From Delphinus delphis (Eukaryota; Chordata; Mammalia; Artiodactyla; Delphinidae), in assembly GCF_949987515.2 (NCBI RefSeq), contig NC_082691.1, positions 34,904,417 through 34,968,416 on the forward strand: 64,000 nucleotides of DNA. The letters run 5' to 3'. Shown here piece after piece: positions 1 through 10,978 of the stretch. Below the pieces are notes generated by a model that saw only the letters and a list, made by a program, of their open reading frames with translations, was not told where the DNA came from and did no database searches. Every line of letters starts with the position of its first letter. The stretch's first letter is position 1. Position numbers and translations under genes: made by a program.

Positions 1-329
1 TTTCCTTTTAAAAAAAGAAAGTTTAAACAAGTCCTTCATTTTCTATCCCGTGTCTACTTCCTGCCTTTCTCTTTTGTAATTGAGTTGAAGGCAGATGTTC
101 CATGAAGAAAATGAGAAGAGAAGCCTGCGATTTCTCACAATGCTTGGGCTACTTTAACACTGTTCAACTCTACTGTGTCAGGAAGGGAAAAAGAGAATTT
201 TGGGAAGTGAGAGTTTATCAATGGTGCATAAATTCAGGGTAGAATAAGGCATATCTTTAGACACTATGTAAAAAAGAAAAAAACAACAACAGAAAAACAG
301 ATTGTGTAACACAGGAGGAAGCATGTGGA

Positions 330-545
330 AGCTAGAATTAAGGAAGACCTAGGTTCTGGTGCTGCTGCTTCTGCTTGTTAGCTGTTTGGCCTTTGATTGA
401 TTTGCTTAGCTTCTTTGAAGTTCTACAAATACACAGTGGGAGTACTAATACTTGCCTTATAGGTTGGTTGTGTGGATTAAATGAGGTCATGTATGGAAAA
501 TAACTGGTTCTTAGTGGTATTAAAATGACAGCTACTATTATTACA
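330..545 (+). repeat. MIR SINE
   Basis: The sequence follows the MIR consensus in order. It has the 'gttctggt...ttagctgtttggcc' core, a 'gggagtactaatacttgcctta' section, then 'ggattaaatgaggtcatg' and a final 'agctactattatta' tail. It is old and diverged, so the boundaries are approximate. Confidence 0.65.
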
Positions 546-964
546 ACTTCTTAAAAGAGATTATTCTATCCAGAAATGACTTAGATTGAGAGAGCAGATG
601 TTTCTTAAATCTTTGCATTTGGTACCCACTCTACACGAACTGGGGACAGCATACAACTGTCATCTCAATAAAGTAGTGTATCTCTTAGGGTGATTCTTTT
701 AATCAAACTAGTTTAGTAAAACTGCTAAAGTAAACGATTGAACAACCAAGTTATTGATCTAGGAGACCCCAACAAAGTTCTCTTAGTAATCTCTGTATCT
801 CATATAGTTCATTTTCCCTGGAAAGTTGCTGTTTATAACACTGTGGATTGATTACTTTATCTTTATGGCACTGGAAATTGTGAAATTTCTTGGTAATAAA
901 GTATGTTCTATAGCTGTGATTTGGTGACTCACTGAACATTTGATGAGGAAGGAAATTTAGATAG

Positions 965-1125
965 TCTGTAACTCAACCTGAGTTTAGTAAACTGTGTCAT
1001 TGAGACATAGTGAAGCACAGAAAACTGAAATGACTTTCCCAACGTTCTATAGCTAGTTAGTGGTAGAGCCAGGGCTAAGCTCAGTTTCCTAATTCCTAAT
1101 CTGTTTTTTCCACCACTCCTCTCAA
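965..1125 (-). repeat. MIR SINE fragment
   Basis: Read on the plus strand it shows the reverse MIR pattern: 'gaaactgaaatgactttccca', 'tagctagttagtggtagagc' and 'cagggctaagctcag'. The core domain is preserved and the ends are lost. Confidence 0.6.
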
Positions 1126-1208
1126 GATGATAGGGCATTAGTTTGTACCTTGCCATGGAAATTGGGGTTAAAAGTTTATTTGAAAAAATGTGTACAGTAT
1201 ATACATAC

Positions 1209-1298
1209 CTTATAGGCTTCTACAACCAGATTATTGAGGTTTGCAGCCTTTGATTCTATTTCACCAGCAATGGTGCCAGGCAAGAGGGGTAGAAGATC
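1209..1298 (-). CDS. ITGB8: ITGB8 exon 8 (C-terminal part of beta-I domain)
   Basis: A 90-bp exon. The acceptor is TTTTCTAG|GATCTT and the donor is TATAAG|GTATGTAT, phase 0 on both sides, 30 codons. It reads DLLPLLPGTIAGEIESKAAN then LNNLVVEAYK. This is the last helix of the beta-I domain (the 'L...N..xLI..AY' pattern of integrin beta chains), leading back into the hybrid domain. The last codon is AAG (Lys), where I recall Gln in human. The change sits on the exon's final triplet and leaves a good donor. Exon 9 is not in the remaining 1.2 kb and must be outside the window. Confidence 0.95.
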
Positions 1299-1552
1299 CT
1301 AGAAAACATACCAATAACCTGCACTTAATGACAATAGTATACAGTGGTTTAGCAATCAACAAATATTTAAAAATCTGTAGTTATCAGTGGAAGGTGAGTC
1401 ATTACATGAATCAAAAAATATGAGACACAAGAAAAATATAAGCAACTAAGCAGAGCAGCCAAAACATATGTTCCTGAAATAGTATGTATTTGTATGTGCA
1501 TGAGTGTGTGTGCGTTCACAAGTTACATGCTGACCTAAAACTCAAAGCACAG

Positions 1553-1830
1553 ACCGGCATTTCCCAAACTATCTCCCATAGAACATGGTCCCAAGAGATT
1601 TTAAAATGAAAAGGGTTCTGAGGGCAAATAAGTTTGATAAGTTCTGCATATGGTTTATTCCACATAGAGACTCAAAATGTACACCACTGCAATTCAGAAA
1701 TGATTTAGCATTATTAAATGCAGCATTCCCTAACATTTACTTAATTACAAAACTCTTTTCTCATGTAACATATACAACTATTCTGCAGAACTACTTTTCC
1801 ATGGAATGGTCTTTAGGACATATTTGCCCA
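1553..1830. repeat. Possible MER-type (hAT) DNA transposon remnant
   Basis: It starts with 'ggcatttcccaaact' and 'catagaaca', resembling the terminal repeat of non-autonomous hAT (MER1/MER63-like) elements. It ends near 'ctgcagaactacttttcca'. No clean terminal inverted repeat or 8-bp target duplication is visible, so the family is uncertain. Confidence 0.3.
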
Positions 1831-2099
1831 GACAGGAGAAAAAAATCAAAGTCACAAATGGAAGCTTCATGGAGCGGGTGTTCTTGATGGATGGTACATA
1901 ATAATTATGGAATCAACTCTAGGTATTCCTAGTGAGAAATGAGAATTAGCAAAGGCTTAAAGGTTTACTCAAGTTGTAGATGAAGTAAGGATAGAGAAGA
2001 AACTAGTCTGACTAGAGTGAATGGTGCGGTGCATATTTATATGGAATCAGATTATGAAAAGTCTTGAAATACATTTATATACTCATTTTACCATTCACA

Positions 2100-2780
2100 A
2101 GTATCATTAAGTTCCTGCTGTATGCCAGCTACTACTTGGTTACTAACAATTTGGTATCTCAGGTAATAGGGAAAATGTATCAGTTAAATATTTTAAAAAT
2201 TCATTTATACAACCTTGATTAACTAACCACCATATACCACTTTGGGAATGCTAAATTGCTATGCCACATAGTTTCCATCCTTAAGGATCTCACAGGAATA
2301 TAAATGACAGTTTCAAAAAACAACGTACACCTGAAGCAATAGACATATGTACAGACCCTAATGAGAGGGATACTGAGCAAGCATTTGAGAGCTGGGGAAA
2401 GTTGTCAGGGACTGTTTCCTGGAGGAGGTGATTCATGAGCTGTGTCTTAAAGGATGAGTAAGAGTCACGTAATGATGGAGAAGGGCTTTCAGGCATGAGA
2501 GTTAGGTAGCAAGAACAAAGTCACAAAGGAAAGAAAGAGCCTGGTGAGTGTGTGTACACAGGAGGATTAGAAGCACGACTGGAGGGACAAGTTTAACGCA
2601 GACAATATTAAAGACTTGATCCTCTAGATCAGAGGGAACCACTGGAACATTTTACTCTGGGGAGTACTGTGCTCACACCTGTGATTCAAATAGCTCATCC
2701 TGCAGCCGAGTGGAAGATAGATTTGGGAGATGAGTTAGGAGGCTGTTACAATCCAAACAAAGATAATTAATAAAAATATC
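2100..2780 (+). repeat. L2-like ancient LINE fragment
   Basis: It contains the characteristic run 'tttcctggaggaggtgattcatgagctg', 'cttaaaggatgagtaagag' and 'aaccactggaacatttta'. This pattern recurs in old L2/MIR-associated repeats throughout mammalian genomes. Boundaries and exact family are uncertain. Confidence 0.4.
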
Positions 2781-3034
2781 TCTGAGCAGCCAAATTAGGT
2801 GACTGAAACGGCATACACAGGACTCTTAGCAGAGCCTGTCAGGCTTTTAGAACCTGCTGACTCTTACTTTGCACACAATTCAATTAATAATAAACCTGGT
2901 TTTATGGTTTAACAGTCAGTGGAAATTTTCTTAAAGGAGTAGGGAGAAACTGCTAGAGCTAATATCACCATCAAGAAGTAATAGCAGAGAAAAAGGAGGT
3001 AAAAGCAATAAAGAGCTGCACAGTAAGTTGAAAT

Positions 3035-3262
3035 TCAATTTGAAATTTAAGCTTAGGGGTTAAGAACACAGGATTTAGGCTGTTAGGAAAGTTTGGGGAA
3101 GTATATAACTTCCCTAAATGCATTTCCTTCATCTTTAAAATGGGCATACTAGTAATATTGCCCTCATTGTTATGAGTTTTAAGAGTATTAAATGAGTTAA
3201 TGTTAATAAACTCAGTGCCTGACAATAGTAAGTGCTCAATAAGTGGAAGCAGTTACTATTGT
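3035..3262 (+). repeat. MIR SINE
   Basis: The order of landmarks matches MIR: 'cttcatctttaaaatgggca', 'tactagtaatattgccctc', 'agtattaaatgagttaatg', and 'agtgcctgacaatagtaagt' followed by 'gctcaataagtg'. Confidence 0.7.
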
Positions 3263-4251
3263 TAATAAAGTGATTCAGGCATTTAATTTGGGTCAGAGCC
3301 CTACTTCTGTGGATATTAATGGTTGTTTGCTTAAAAAGGGGGTTCCATGGTATATAAGTTTGGGAAAACAGGGATTTATATTTTCACTATAAATTTCTAA
3401 GAGAAGAAATGGTATAATTTAAGTAGCACTTTCAGATGATAAACGTGGTAGTCAGGTATTAGGGAAATTGTTGAAGGGAACACCAGCTTTGTGGCAAGTT
3501 AAAATGGGTTCAAGTATTTGTTGAAGCCAAAAGAAAATGTAGTTTCTCTGAAGTATTCAAAAATAAGTAAAGGACATTAGGAGTAGAAGGAAGAAGCAAA
3601 GACAACAAAGGAGATGAAGAAGACCCAGTGAACAGATATGTGTAATGAAAATTAGGGTATCACAATATTGTAGAAATGAAAAAAAGAGAGTTTTCTGGAA
3701 AAAAGAACTTTAAAGACTGTGAAAAGAAAGCTATAGCAGGATCACAGAAGTTACAGGTTTGGGGGTGACAGGGGGAATCCCATTGGGTGCTGCCAGAGTG
3801 ACATAGGTGCCAAACGTCTTTTGGGCTTGTAGGACTCACCTGGCCCAAAAGATACTGGACAAAATCAACATTATTCTTATGTAGGAAGGCTTTGACTGGG
3901 TTAGCCAATTCCATGGCTCCTCTTGTTCCTTTACTAGATGACCTAGACCAAACCTAGGTACGTTGGTGCTATTTTAAAATATGCTGCTATTCCCCAACCT
4001 AATCTATTATAAAGATATGCCCATGGGCTAGAAAAAGCAGAACTCTGGACATGAGTGGTATACTTCGAGTGTGAACTACTTTTCACCTGATAAAAGTCTC
4101 CTCCATTATTGTCACAGTCAGTACAACACCAAGTATCAGTGCCCACACTTGGTTCTAGGTGTTACAAACATAGAATTTATACTTATTTATACTTAACTGC
4201 TAACTTAAGACCCTGTGTAGTATAAATTACTTTTTTTAAAATTTCAACATC

Positions 4252-4257
4252 TTTATT
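4252..4257 (-). promoter_or_regulatory. L1 polyadenylation signal in ITGB8 sense orientation
   Basis: AATAAA on the minus strand (plus strand 'tttatt' in 'atctttattggag'), just before the L1 tail. Because the element is in gene orientation, this signal could act within ITGB8 intron 7. Whether it is used cannot be seen from sequence. Confidence 0.6.
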
Positions 4258-4602
4258 GGAGTATAATTGCTCTACAATGGTGTGTTACCTTCTGCTGTAT
4301 AACAAAGTGAACCAGCCATATGTATACATATATCCCCATATCCTCTCCCTCTTGCATCTCCCTCCCAGCCTCCCTATCCCACCCCTCTAGGTGGTCACAA
4401 AGCACCGAGCTGATCTCCCTGTGCTATGCAGCTGCTTCCCACCAGCCATCCATTCAACATTTGGTAGTCTATAAACGTCCATGTCACTTTCTCATCTCAT
4501 CCCAGCCCACCACTCCCTCTCCCTGTGTCCTCAAGTCCAGTTTCCACATCTGTGTCTTTACTCCTGTACTGCCCCTAGGTTCTTCAGAACCATTTTTTAA
4601 AA

Positions 4603-7600
4603 TTAGATTCCATACATATGTGTTAGCATACGGTATTCGTTTTTCTCTTTCTGACTTACTTCACTCTGTATGACAGACTCTAGGTCCATCCACCTCACTA
4701 CAAGTAACAAAACTTCGTTTCTTTTTATGGCAGAGTAATATTCCATTGTATATATGTGCCACATCTTCTTTATCCATTCATCCGTTGATGGACACTTAGG
4801 TTGCTTCCATGTCCTGGCTATTGTAAATAGAGCTGCAATGAACATTGTGGTACATGACTCTTTTTGAATTATGGTTTTCTCAGGGTATATGCACAGTAGT
4901 GGGATTGCTGGGTCGTATGGTAGTTCTATTTTTAGTTTTTTAAGGAACCTCCATACTGTTCTCCATAGTGACTGTATCAATTTACATTCCCACCAACAGT
5001 GCAAGAGGGTTCTGTTTTCTCCACACCCTTTCCAGCATTTATTGTTTGTAGACTTTTTGATAATGGCCATTCTGACCGGTGTGAGGTGATACCTCATTGT
5101 AGTTTTGACTTGCATTCCTCTAATGATTAGTAATGTTGAGCATCCTTTCATGTGTTTGTTGGCAATCTGTATATCTTCTTTGGAGAAATGTCTATTTAGG
5201 CTTTCGGCCCATTTTTGGATTGGCTTGTTTTGTTCTTTTGATATTGAGCTGCATGAGCTGCTTGTATATTTTGGAGATTAATTCTTTGTCACTTGCTTCG
5301 TTTGCAAATATTTTTTCACATTCTGAGGGTTGTCTTTTCGTCTTCTTTCTGGTTTCCTTTGCTGTGCAAAAGATTTTAAGTTTCATTAGGTCCCATTTGT
5401 TTATTTTTGTTTTTATTTCCTTTTCTCTAGGAGGTGGGTCAAAAAGGATCTTGCGGTGATTTATGTCATAGAGTGTTCTGCCTATGTTTTCCTCTGAGAG
5501 TTTTATAGTGTCTGGCCTTACATTTAGGTCTTTAATCCATTTAGAGTTTATTATTGTGTATGGTGTTAGGCAGTGTTCTAATTTCATTCTTTTACATGTA
5601 GCTGTCCAGTTTTCCCAGCACCACTTATTGAAGAGGCTGTCTTTTCTGCACTATATATTCTTGTCTCCTTTATCAAAGATAAGGTGACCATATGTGCGTG
5701 GGTTTATTTCTGGGCTTTCTATCCTGTTACATTGATCTATATTTCTCTTTTTGTGGCAGTACCACACTGTCTTGATTACTGTAGCTTTGTAGGATAGTCT
5801 GAAGTAAGGGAGCCTGATTCCTCAAGCTCCGTTTTTCTTTCTCAAGATTGCTTTGGCTTTTTGGCTATTCAGGGTCTTTTGTGTTTCCATACAAATTGTG
5901 AAATTTTTGTTCTAGTTCTGTGAAAAATGCCATTGGTAGTTTGATAGGGATTGCATTGAATCTGTAGATTGCTTTGGGTAGTATAGTCATTTTCACAATG
6001 TTGATTCTTTGAATCCAAGAACATGGTATATCTTTCCATCTGTTTGTATCATCTTTAATTACTTTCATCAGTGTCTTATAGTTTGCTGCATACAGGTCTT
6101 TTGTCTCCTTAGGTAGGTTTAACCCTAAGTATTTTATCTTTTTGTTGCAACGGTAAATGGGAGTATTTCCTTAAATTCTCTTTCGATATTCCATCATTAG
6201 TGGATAAGAATGCAAGATATTTCTGTGCATTAAATTTTGTATCCTGCTACTTTACCAAATTCATTGTTTAGCTCTAGTGGTTTTCTGGTAGCATCTTTAG
6301 GATTCTCTATGTATAGTATCATGTCATCTGTAAACAGTGACAGTTTTACTTCTTCTTTTCCAATTTGGATTCCTTTTATTTCTTTTTCTTCTCTGCTTGT
6401 TGTGGCTAAAACTTCCAAAACTGTGTTGAATAATAGTGGTGAGAGTGGACAACCTTGTCTTCTTCCTGATCTTAGAGGAAATGGTTTCAGTTTTTCACCA
6501 TTGAGAACGATGTTGGCTGCGGGTTTGTTGTATATGGCCTTTATTATGTTGAGGTAAGTTCCCTCTATGCCTACTATCTGGAGGGTTTTATCATAAATCG
6601 GTGTTGAATTTTGTCGAAAGATTTTTCTGTATCTATTGAGATGATCATATGGTTTTTCTCCTTCAATTTCTTAATATGGTTTATCACAGTGATTGATTTG
6701 CATATTGAAGAATCCTTGCATTCCTGGGAAAACCCTACTTGATCAGGGTGTATGATCCTTTTAAAGTGCTGTTGGATTCTCTTTGCTAATATTTTGTTGA
6801 GGATTTTTGCATCTATGATCATCAGTGATATTCGCCTGTACTTTTCTTTTTTTCGTGACATCTTCGTCTGGTTTGGTTATCAGGGTGATGGTGACCTTGT
6901 AGAATGAGTTTGGGAGTGTTCCTCCCTCTGCTATATTTTGGAAGAGTTTGAGAAGGATAGATGTTAGCTCTTCTCTAAATGTTTGATACAATTCACCTGT
7001 GAAGAAATCTGGTCCTGGGCTTTTGTTTGTGGAAGATTTTTAATCACAGTTTCAATTTCAGTGCTTGTGATTGGTCTGTTTATATTTTCTATTTCTTCCT
7101 GGTTCAGTCTGAGAAGGTTGTGCTTTTCTAAGAATTTGTCCATTTCTTCCAGGTTGTCCATTTTATTGGCATAGAGTTGCTTGTAGTAATCTCTCATGAT
7201 CCTTTGCATTTGTGCAGTGCCAGTTGTTACGTCTCCTTTTTCATTTCTAATTCTATTTATTTGAGTCTTCTCTCTTTTTTTTGTTGATGAGTCTGGCTAA
7301 TGGTTTATCAATTTTGTTTATCTTCTCAAAGAACCAGCTTTCATTTCCATTGATCTTTGCTATCATTTCCTTCATGTCTTTTTCATTTATTTCTGATCTG
7401 ATCTTTATGATTTCTTTCCTTCTGCCTCCTTTGGGTTTTTTTTTGCTGTTGTTCTTCTTTCTCTAATTGCTTTAGGTGTAAGGTTAGTTGTTTATTTGAA
7501 ATGTTTCTTGTTTCTTGAGGTAGGATTGTATTGCTATAAACTTCCATCTTAGAACTGATTTTGCTGCATCCCAAAGGTTTTGGGTCATCGTGTTTTCATT

Positions 7601-8431
7601 GTCCTTTGTTTCTAGGTATTTTTTGATTTCCTCTTTGATTTCTTCAGTGATCTCTTGGCTATTTAGTAGTGTATTGTTTAGCCTCCATGTGTTTGTATTT
7701 TTTACAGATTTTTTCCTTTATTTTATGTCTAGTCTCATAGTATTGTGGTTTCAAAAGATACTTGATAGAATTTCAAATTTCTTAAATTTGCCAAGGCTTT
7801 ATTTGTGACCCAAGATACGATCTATCCTGGAGAATGTTCCATGAGCACTTGAGAAGAAAGTGTATCCTGTTGTTTTTGGATGGAGTGTCCTATAAATATC
7901 AATTAAGTCCATCTTGTTTAATGTATCATTTAAAGCTTGTGTTTCCTTATTTATTTTCATTTTGGATGATCTGTCCATTGGTGAAAGTGGGGTGTTAAAA
8001 TCCTCTACTATGAATGTGTTACTGTCGATTTCCCCTTTCATGGCTGTTAGCATTTGCCTTATGTTTTGAGGTGCTCCTATGTTGGGTGCATAAATATTTA
8101 CAATTGTTATATCTTCTTCTTGGATTGATCTCTTGGTCATTATGTACTGTCCTTCTTTGTCTCTTGTAGTAGTCTTTATTTTAAAGTCTATTTTGTCTGA
8201 TATGAGTATTGCTACTCCATCTTTCTTTTGATTTCCATTTGCATGGAATATCTTTTTCCATCCCCTCACTTTCAGTCTGTATGTGTCCCTAGGTCTGAAG
8301 TAGGTCTCTTGTAGACAGCCTATATATGGGTCTTGTTTTTGTATCCATTGAACCAGTCTATGTCTTTTGGTTGGAGCATTTAACCTATTTATGTTTAAGG
8401 TAATTATCGATATGTATGTTTCTATTACCAT
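4603..8431 (-). pseudogene. L1 ORF2 remnant (endonuclease and reverse transcriptase)
   Basis: The ORF2 protein nicks target DNA and reverse-transcribes L1 RNA. The endonuclease domain is readable at 7799-8431, starting with ISIITLNINRLNAP and containing the metal-binding Glu in LQETYF. The usual Asp-His dyad near its end reads RIDRILGHK, so the catalytic His is replaced by Arg. Reverse transcriptase blocks are scattered over frames: [12 protein letters not shown] at 6574-6861, and [12 protein letters not shown] at 6230-6418, where FADD has become FTDD. The C-terminal Cys-rich region is open at 4603-5151 ([20 protein letters not shown], then [14 protein letters not shown]). Multiple frameshifts and stops mean it cannot encode a working protein. 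Confidence 0.9.
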
Positions 8432-8439
8432 TTTTTTAA

Positions 8440-9557
8440 TTATTTTGGGTTTGTTATTGTATGTCTTTTCCTTCTCTTGTGTTTCCTGCCTAGAGAAGTT
8501 CCTTTAGCGTTTGTTGTAAAGCTGGTTTGGTGGTTTCTCTTAGCTTTTGCTTGTCTGTAAAGGTTTTAATTTCTCTGTTGATTCTGAATGAGATCCTAGC
8601 TGGTTAGAGTAATCTTGGTTATAGTTTTTTCTCTTTCATCACTTTAAATATGTCCTGCAGTCCCTTTTGGCTTGCAGAGTTTCTGCTGAAAGATCAGCTG
8701 TTAACCTTATGGGGATTCCCTTTTATGTTATTTGTTGTTTTTCCCTTGCTGCTTTTAATATTTTTTCCTTGTATTTAATTTTTGATAGCTTGATTAATAT
8801 GTATCTTGGCGTGTTTTTCCTTGGATTTATCCTGTATGGGACTCTGTGCTTCCTGGGCTTGACTGACTGTTCCCTTTCCCATATTAGGGAAGTTTTCAAC
8901 TATAATTTCTTCAGATATTTTCTCCTTCCCATTCTTTTTCTCTTCTTCTTATGGGGCCCCTATAATTTGAATGTTGATGCATTTAATCTTGTCCCAGAGG
9001 TCTCTGAGTCTGTCCTGAATTCTTTTCATTCCTTTTTCTTTACTCTGCTCTGTGGTAGTTATTTCCACTATTTTATCTTCCAGGTCAATTATCTGTTCTG
9101 CTGCCTCAGTTTTTCTGCTATTGATTCCTTCTAGAGAATTTTTAATTTCATTTATTGTGTTGTTCATCCTTGTATGTTTGCTCTTTAGTTCTCCTAGGTC
9201 CTTGTTAAACATTTCTTGTATTTTCTTCATTGTATTTCCAAGATCTTGGATCATCTTAACTATCATTACTCTGAATTCTTTTTCAGGTAGACTGCCTATT
9301 TCCTCTTCATTTGTTTGGTCTGGTGGGTTTTTACGTTGCTCCTGCATATGCTGTGTGTTTCTCTGTCTTATTTTGCTTAACTTACTGTGTTTTGGGTCTC
9401 CTTTTCGCAGGCTACAGGTTCGTAGTTCCTGTTGTTTTTGGTGTCTGCCCCCAGTGGGTAAGGTCGGTTCCATGGGTTGTGTAGGCTTCCTGGTGGATGG
9501 GACTAGCGCCTGTGTTCTGGTGGATGAGGTTGGATCTTGTCTTTCTGGCAGGACCAC
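8440..9557 (-). pseudogene. L1 ORF1 remnant (RNA-binding coiled-coil protein)
   Basis: ORF1p coats L1 RNA as a trimer. The open part is 8949-9557 and the rest, down to the ORF2 start, is disrupted. Visible are the N-terminal segment ending EEEIGSLPEKEFRVMIVKMI, a heptad-rich coiled coil (NTMKKIQEMFNKDLGELKSK, then NNTINEIKNSLEGI), and the start of the RNA-recognition motif (RLRDLWDKIKCINIQIIGAP). A stop follows immediately at the point where the conserved loop should continue. The upstream in-frame sequence before the first ORF1-like residues is probably 5' UTR read through. Confidence 0.85.
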
Positions 9558-10502
9558 GTCCGGTTGTGTGTTTTGGGGTTTGTGGGAACTTGTTATGATG
9601 TTAGGCAGCCTCTCTGTTGATGGGTAGGTTTGTGTTCCTGCCTTGCTAATTGTTTGGCATGGGGTGTCCAGCAGTGGACCTTGCTTGTCGTTGAGTGGAG
9701 CTGGGTTTTAGCTTTGAGATGGGGATCTCTGGGAGAGCTCTCGCCGATTGATATTTCATGGGGCTGGGAGGTCTCTGGTAGACCAATGTCCTGAATTCAG
9801 CTCTCCCATCTCAGAGGCTCGGGCCTTACAGCCGGCTGGAGCCCCAAGACCCTGGCAGCCACACGGCTGGAGAAGATGGGCTATGAGTTGGGTGTCAGCC
9901 ACTGCCCTGTTGTAGCTCTGTCTCAGCTGTCTCCAAAGGTCACCCAGATGCATTGGGTTATTCCACCAGCAGAACTTGCACATGCCAGTCTGGGATTTAT
10001 AGATGTCCTCCTGATACTCTTAATTGAAATACCTTGCATTCATGGTGGTGCGACATACGCTAATAGTGTTGGTTCTCTTTAGTTCAGAGTCTGTAACAGT
10101 CAGCCTTCATGTGACCAAGTCAGGAGTAGCTGGCCAATGGTCCCAGAGTGATAACATGTCAGATTCCAAGAAGGCTTTCTGCAGCACCTGAGCAGTAGTC
10201 CCAAGCAGCCACTCCGCTCAGCTGCAGTACTCTGACCGGGGAACTCAGTGGGACCCTCACACGAGGATTTCTGCCGGCCCTGGAGCCTGAGTTGCCCACC
10301 CAGGCAAGGAGTTGAGGAGAGCATCTCCTGCCCCATCTCACCAGAGGAATGGACACCTGGGCTATGTTAGTTAATACAGTATTAAATTTAGATTGTACAA
10401 AGTATAATAACTCCAGAATCCTTACCTGGGGTTCTAAAAAGTATTCTAATTTTAACTATAGATGCAAACATTTTAATTTTTATATTTTGGGAGTTAACAT
10501 AC

Positions 10503-10598
10503 CTTATACCAGTGAAACTGTTTTCCTTGAACTGCAAATATGACATTAATGTTGTTGTCTATTAACTTTTCTGAAAGTTGGCCTAACGAGGGATGTTC
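10503..10598 (-). CDS. ITGB8: ITGB8 exon 7 (beta-I domain)
   Basis: A 96-bp exon. The acceptor is CTGTTACAG|GAACAT and the donor is TATAAG|GTATGT, phase 0 on both sides, 32 codons. It reads EHPSLGQLSEKLIDNNINVI and ends FAVQGKQFHWYK. NNINVIFAV is the typical integrin 'xNIxxIFAV' beta strand near the end of the beta-I domain. All 32 residues match remembered human beta-8. The exon sits only ~110 bp upstream, in gene orientation, of the 5' end of a near-full-length L1 (4231-10376) that points the same way. Confidence 0.95.
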
Positions 10599-10767
10599 CT
10601 GTAACAGAAAATGAAATAAAGAAGGGAGTGAAATTTAGTAGCTCAATTCCACACACTTCCAAACATCTGTTATGAGGAAAACTGTATGATTAACATAAAA
10701 ATGTATTGTGTTGGGAAGGATTATCATTTTACTAGAGGCATTTAAATTCTTTTAAAAAATAAGGTCA

Positions 10768-10978
10768 GGGCTTCCCTGGTGGCGCAGTGGTTGAGAGTCC
10801 GCCTGCCGATGCAGGGGACACGGGTTCATGCCCCAGTCCGGGAAGATCCCACATGCTGCGGAGCGGCTGGGCCTGTGAACCATGGCCGTTGAGCCAGCGT
10901 GTTCGGAGCCTGTGCTCCGCAATGGGAGAGGCCACAACGGTGAGAGGCCCACATACCACAAAAAAATAAATAAATAAA
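10768..10978 (+). mobile_element. Cetacean tRNA-derived SINE, short CHR-type
   Basis: It starts GGGCTTCCCTGGTGGCGCAG. It has a tRNA-like A box in 'ggtggcgcagtgg' and a B box at 'gggttcatgcccc', which carries a substitution in the usual GGTTCGA. It ends in an A-rich (aaat)n tail. Target-site duplication 'taaggtca' is at 10760-10767 and again at 10979-10986. The tail is antisense to ITGB8. Confidence 0.93.

Larger units (their letters stand above)
1..1208 (-). other. ITGB8 intron 8 (partial)
   Basis: This is the 5' part of the intron following exon 8, starting with the donor GTATGTAT at 1201-1208. I looked for the next ITGB8 exon (hybrid domain, 'KLISEVKVQ' type sequence) on the minus strand and did not see it. 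Two MIR SINEs at about 330-545 and 965-1125 are the only recognisable contents. The rest is AT-rich unique-looking sequence. Confidence 0.8.
4231..10376 (-). mobile_element. Near-full-length L1 retrotransposon, inactive, sense to ITGB8
   Basis: A ~6.1 kb L1 on the minus strand. The poly(A) tail shows as T's at 4231-4237. The 3' UTR with polyadenylation signal AATAAA lies at 4252-4257 (complement), followed by ORF2 (about 4603-8431), ORF1 (about 8440-9557) and a GC-richer 5' UTR to about 10376. Both ORFs are broken by stops and frameshifts. A possible target-site duplication is 'tagtataaattac' at 4218-4230 and 'cagtattaaattta' at 10377-10390. It is imperfect, so the 5' end is tentative. Homology to the second young L1 in this window (44876-45290) is clear up to about 9868; beyond that the two 5' UTRs differ. 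The element runs the same way as ITGB8, and its 5' end is ~110 bp from exon 7. Confidence 0.9.
1299..10502 (-). other. ITGB8 intron 7
   Basis: A 9.2-kb intron between exons 7 and 8, with GTATGT donor at the high end and TTTCTAG acceptor at the low end. About two thirds is one L1 (4231-10376). In 1299-4217 I recognise only decayed repeats: a possible hAT fragment near 1553-1830, L2-like sequence near 2100-2780 and a MIR at 3035-3262. The stretch 3263-4217 shows nothing I can name. Confidence 0.85.

Noticed and set aside
9052..9627. A 191-residue hydrophobic frame on plus
   Set aside because: It is the antisense of L1 ORF1 and the 5' UTR. The Leu/Ser/Phe-rich look comes from reading A-rich L1 sense DNA backwards.
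10768..10850. tRNA gene call on the SINE head
   Set aside because: The A and B boxes are tRNA-like, but the anticodon arm and 3' acceptor are not preserved and the sequence continues into a SINE body with an A-rich tail. It is a tRNA-derived SINE, not a tRNA gene.
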